This document shows, in pieces, positions 33,092 to 35,235 of a DNA stretch of 35,235 nt. Position numbers and translations under genes: made by a program. Location of the stretch: positions 1 through 35,235 of the forward strand of contig CAIYPA010000209.1 of assembly GCA_903927965.1 (NCBI GenBank), read 5' to 3'. The notes under the pieces were generated by a model. That model was not told the origin of the DNA, searched no databases, and was given only the letters and a program-made list of their open reading frames with translations. The stretch is from an uncultured Bacteroidia bacterium. Its GTDB lineage: Bacteria > Bacteroidota > Bacteroidia > Bacteroidales > Prolixibacteraceae. How positions within the stretch are numbered: the first letter of the stretch is position 1; each line of letters starts with the position of its first letter.

Positions 33092-33124
33092 TAAAAAAAG
33101 GTTGCCAACTTTCGTTAACAACCT
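33092..33124 (-). terminator. Terminator of tRNA-Ser
   Basis: On the minus strand, AGGTTGTTAAC pairs with GTTGGCAACCT (two G-T pairs) around GAAA and is followed by T7. The build is the same as the tRNA-Pro terminator at 15743. It lies 10 bases after the tRNA 3' end. Confidence 0.8.
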
Positions 33125-33133
33125 CATTATCAG

Positions 33134-33196
33134 CGGAGAGAGTGGGATTCGAACCCACGGTACCCTTTTGGAGTACACACACTTTCCAGGCGTGCT
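33134..33196 (-). other. 3' fragment of tRNA-Ser(GGA): prophage attachment site
   Basis: On the minus strand this contains the anticodon arm (CACGC-CTGGAAA-GTGTG, anticodon GGA), the long variable arm, the T-arm GTGGGTTCGAATCCCAC and the acceptor 3' strand TCTCTCCG. The 5' acceptor strand and D-arm are missing; unrelated AT-rich sequence replaces them from 33197. A 3' tRNA copy of this kind is left when an element integrates into a tRNA gene. The intact gene should lie at the other end of the element, right of the window. Confidence 0.85.
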
Positions 33197-33249
33197 AAAT
33201 CTGTGTTTAAATAACTATATATTAATACATTAACTACTATGAAAGATGG

Positions 33250-33271
33250 CTTTCGCGAGTCTTTCGCGAGT
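33250..33271. repeat. 11-bp perfect tandem repeat inside the prophage end
   Basis: CTTTCGCGAGT occurs twice in a row, 54 bases inside the att fragment. Direct repeats at this distance can be integrase arm sites or excisionase sites. Confidence 0.6.
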
Positions 33272-33324
33272 AGTGATTTACGATACTTTAAGCTCTTTAA
33301 ATTTGAATTGAAGGACAATAAATG

Positions 33325-33357
33325 GAATAAAAAAACCCCGACTTTCACCGGGGTTTT
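33325..33357 (-). terminator. Terminator of the prophage lysis/late operon
   Basis: AAAACCCCG (33332-33340) pairs with CGGGGTTTT (33349-33357). On the minus strand it is followed by a long T-tract, and it lies 39 bases after the last prophage gene. Confidence 0.85.
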
Positions 33358-33395
33358 CGCATTCACTAACTAAACATCTAACCAAACAACTAAAA

Positions 33396-33773
33396 CTACA
33401 ATTTATCCCTTATCGAAAACTGTCCGCCCAGTTTTGACTTGTCGGGCACGAACCAAGTAAGAAGTTTGTAAAGGTTACCGATAACGGAAACGCTCCTTGA
33501 CGTGGGTATCTTTAAAGCCAGGAACTCATAAATTACAAGGAGTATGCCCGAAACGGCTTGCCAAAAATTCCCGTCCACCCAATTTACCGGCCCTGTGGCA
33601 CCTGCTGACGGAAGTGCCGGTTCATCTACGGCATAAATTACATCTGCTTGGACATTGCGGTCAGATGCCATGACGATCCCGGAAGGTGGCGCCAGTGCCT
33701 TTTCCATTGGGGGCGGGCCAAAGGCCAAAATCAAAATACCTATAAGAGCAAAAACGGACAATAAGTTTTTCAT
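33396..33773 (-). CDS. Small prophage protein with N-terminal membrane segment
   Basis: 125 aa from the ATG at 33773. An N-terminal hydrophobic stretch (NLLSVFALIGILILAF) may be a signal or anchor. A second hydrophobic segment is near FWQAVSGILLVIYEFLAL. The frame is open up to 33938, but that part has no signal, is rich in Arg/His and overlaps the M15 peptidase gene, so the internal ATG is preferred. The family is not recognised. Its position next to the peptidase and before the terminator suggests a lysis-related membrane protein. Confidence 0.6.
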   Translation of the reverse strand: MKNLLSVFALIGILILAFGPPPMEKALAPPSGIVMASDRNVQADVIYAVDEPALPSAGATGPVNWVDGNFWQAVSGILLVIYEFLALKIPTSRSVSVIGNLYKLLTWFVPDKSKLGGQFSIRDKL

Positions 33774-33850
33774 GCCAAATGTTTTAATGAATAAATTTGA
33801 ACTGTGCCACAAATGTCGGGAACGAAAGCCGTGGACTAAAGGACACTTTC

Positions 33851-34207
33851 CTAAACTTCGTTCCGCTGGAAATGCGGCGTATCGATAAAACCGGACCAGT
33901 TGCCGCCCCATTTGTTGAGCGGGTTTTGTTTTTCCCACCAGTCGCCCAACGGTTGGATGTCCGCTTTGTTGTAGGTCAGCTCCAATGACCCGGAAGCAGA
34001 CTTCTTGAAAAAATTCAGGTCAATGGCCAACCGGTCCTGGTGGGTACTGTGCCGCAGCTTTGATTTGCCACTTTTAAAATGGATGTCCTGCTGCTCCTGT
34101 GTGCGGAACAGTTCGCCGCCGGTCACTGTCAGGCCAAACTTTTCTGCCTGAAGGACCAGCCTTGCTGCATCCTTGAGGAACGATGCCTGTTGTTCAATTT
34201 TTGTCAT
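33851..34207 (-). CDS. M15 family peptidoglycan peptidase (endolysin-like)
   Basis: 118 aa from the ATG at 34207; a GTG at 34213 would add two residues. It has the zinc-ligand pattern of M15 D-Ala-D-Ala/L-Ala-D-Glu peptidases: H56 and D63 in STHQDRLAIDLNFF and H112 in GFIDTPHFQ. The WGGNW segment before the last His is typical of the phage M15C/M15_4 enzymes. It probably cuts cell-wall peptides at lysis. Short, single-domain, no signal peptide, so export would rely on a holin or similar protein. Confidence 0.88.
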   Translation of the reverse strand: MTKIEQQASFLKDAARLVLQAEKFGLTVTGGELFRTQEQQDIHFKSGKSKLRHSTHQDRLAIDLNFFKKSASGSLELTYNKADIQPLGDWWEKQNPLNKWGGNWSGFIDTPHFQRNEV

Positions 34208-34213
34208 AACCAC

Positions 34214-34504
34214 TTATTTTTCAGTTATTTTTTCAACTTTGTCCTTAATATCCCGGATCTCCAAGTCCATCCATTTGCAGCGTTCGCCCATTTGTGACCG
34301 GTAAAGCTCACAGACCGTTTTCTGTTTTTCGTCCCGCTGGCTGATCATTTCGATTGCCACTTTCCATTCCATCACGGCATCGGTGATCGCCTTTGCCAGT
34401 TCCCTGTTCGTTTTTATCTGCGATTGGATCAGCCAGCCCAGGGCCGAGATCAACGATGCCACGATGATTGACGCTATCGTTTCGCCAAATGGTGTCAAGT
34501 TCAT
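34214..34504 (-). CDS. Small membrane/coiled-coil prophage protein (holin- or spanin-like?)
   Basis: 96 aa. An N-terminal membrane segment (TIASIIVASLISALGWLI) is followed by a charged, coiled-coil-like tail ending in DIKDKVEKITEK. The layout and the place directly before the peptidase gene fit a holin-associated or hemolysin XhlA-like protein. No sequence family is recognised. Confidence 0.6.
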   Translation of the reverse strand: MNLTPFGETIASIIVASLISALGWLIQSQIKTNRELAKAITDAVMEWKVAIEMISQRDEKQKTVCELYRSQMGERCKWMDLEIRDIKDKVEKITEK

Positions 34505-34519
34505 GTTCCTTATTTATTT

Positions 34520-34975
34520 TTATTGTTCACAAAATGGCAAGATCTTGCTAAGCAGTGCAGGCTCGAACTTTTCCTCCCTGTCCGCCTCCTCCAAAAGGGC
34601 TAAAGGAATGGGTTTTGCCAGGAACTCGACCGGCTGGTCAAGCGCAAGATTGGCCTCCTCCCTCAGTTTTTCGGCAGCTTCGATGGCCTTAGCATGGATG
34701 CTTTGCGCTTTTTTCAACTGGGGCATGAAAAGGTCGATGTCCACCTCTTTTTTTCCATCTTTCTCCACCGTGCAGTTTTCCCTGATCAGCTCCACCTGCT
34801 TTTCATATTCCTGGATCCCTTTTGCCGGTTTCTGCCTTTCGCCGAACTGCTCGGCTTTTGTCTTGGCCTCAAGGATGGCGCTGCCCAAAGCGCACCTGAA
34901 GGCAAAATTCCCCCTAGCTACCAGGCTGGACATCGCATTGCTAAAATGCAGGCACTGTCTCAATGTTACCTTCAT
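34520..34975 (-). CDS. Hypothetical prophage protein
   Basis: 151 aa, helical and charged. It begins MKVTLRQCLHFSNAMSSLVA and ends in a conserved-looking PIPLALLEEADREEKFEPALL. The layout recalls phage DUF1617-like proteins, but this is only a style match. Its ATG overlaps the stop of the upstream gene (ATGA at 34972-34975), so the two are translationally coupled. Confidence 0.6.
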   Translation of the reverse strand: MKVTLRQCLHFSNAMSSLVARGNFAFRCALGSAILEAKTKAEQFGERQKPAKGIQEYEKQVELIRENCTVEKDGKKEVDIDLFMPQLKKAQSIHAKAIEAAEKLREEANLALDQPVEFLAKPIPLALLEEADREEKFEPALLSKILPFCEQ

Positions 34976-35235
34976 GCCTTGCCCCCTTCCTCTATGGCGA
35001 TCTGCGACAGTACGCCCTCTATTTCGGTGATCAGGTTGATGTACTCGGCCAATCCCCTTGGGCCATTGGCATTTGTGGATTTCTGTTTGTTTTCCACGAT
35101 GAAGGTCACCGTCAAATACATGGGCTGTTCCCCTTCCACCCCAGGTATCGTTGCCCCCGCGCTAAGGGAAAAGGGTGCTTTCCCCAGGATGCGCTCATAC
35201 GAGATGTTTACGTCCACCCCTTGCACCTTTACCAC
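34972..35235 (-). CDS. Hypothetical prophage protein (partial, runs off the window)
   Basis: 87 residues visible. The first codon at the window edge is GTG but the true start may lie beyond. The sequence is beta-rich with no recognised motif. Its stop overlaps the next gene by 4 bases. Confidence 0.55.
   Translation of the reverse strand: MVKVQGVDVNISYERILGKAPFSLSAGATIPGVEGEQPMYLTVTFIVENKQKSTNANGPRGLAEYINLITEIEGVLSQIAIEEGGKA

Larger units (their letters stand above)
33134..35235. mobile_element. One end of a prophage (continues beyond the window)
   Basis: From the tRNA-Ser att fragment rightwards all genes are small, tightly packed, on the minus strand and phage-like: a peptidoglycan peptidase, a membrane/coiled-coil protein and unknown structural-type genes. 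Sequence composition turns GC-richer than the flank. No integrase is seen at this end, so it is probably at the far end. Confidence 0.75.

Noticed and set aside
27980-33133. Canonical lasso peptide cluster
   Set aside because: No RRE (PqqD-like) or B2 protease gene is present on either strand in this stretch, so the full assignment is not supported; only a lasso-type leader and a cyclase-like enzyme are seen.
33010-33198. 62-aa + strand open frame across the att site
   Set aside because: It is antisense to the tRNA-Ser fragment and terminator and its composition is not gene-like.
33774-33938. Upstream extension of the small prophage membrane protein
   Set aside because: It overlaps the M15 peptidase gene and would bury the membrane/signal segment; the ATG at 33773 is better.

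Overview
The window looks like a chromosomal segment of a member of the Bacteroidota. The evidence is a SusC/SusD pair, a PorD-type secretion gene, a Bacteroidota-type omega subunit, a serine palmitoyltransferase-like enzyme, and repeated promoter boxes of the form TAnnTTTG, several sitting directly on start codons. A free-living, polysaccharide-degrading relative of the Bacteroidales/Marinilabiliales is likely, but this is inference. The GC content is moderate to low.

Left part (1-5.2 kb): the 3' end of a REP-associated (Y1/IS200-like) transposase, then a two-gene operon. The operon pairs a DUF4062 + GHKL-ATPase + duplicated winged-helix protein with a type I restriction HsdR subunit. No hsdM or hsdS is in view. 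5.3-14.6 kb: a polysaccharide utilisation locus on the minus strand (susC, susD, a GDSL/SASA acetylesterase split by a frameshift, a BNR sialidase-like lipoprotein). It is divergent from a FadR-type GntR regulator, and a 25-bp near-perfect palindrome sits on the predicted susC start site. 14.8-15.4 kb: a YefM/YoeB toxin-antitoxin pair. 15.8 kb: tRNA-Pro(GGG) on the minus strand with its own promoter and terminator.

15.9-24.5 kb is core genome: trxB, a convergent serine palmitoyltransferase-like gene, and the run bamD-rpoZ-coaBC-porD-recN-fabI. 24.6-28 kb is looser: a small lipoprotein, a PQQ-type beta-propeller protein, palindromic dispersed repeats, a decayed copy of part of the lipoprotein gene, and a Toprim-like DUF6371 protein.

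28-32.8 kb holds the most unusual unit, a minus-strand operon. In transcription order it has three tail-collar (MdpB-like) proteins, a formyltransferase-fold enzyme, a previously uncalled 38-codon peptide with a lasso-type RiPP leader followed by a strong hairpin terminator, and an asparagine-synthetase-like enzyme lacking the N-terminal glutaminase cysteine. No lasso B protein (RRE or protease) is visible, so this is a candidate non-canonical RiPP system.

33.1-35.2 kb: a 3' fragment of tRNA-Ser(GGA) with its terminator marks an attachment site. Everything to the right (strong terminator, small membrane protein, M15 peptidoglycan peptidase, membrane/coiled-coil protein, two unknown genes) is one end of a prophage that runs out of the window. 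The RiPP-like operon lies outside it, on the host side.
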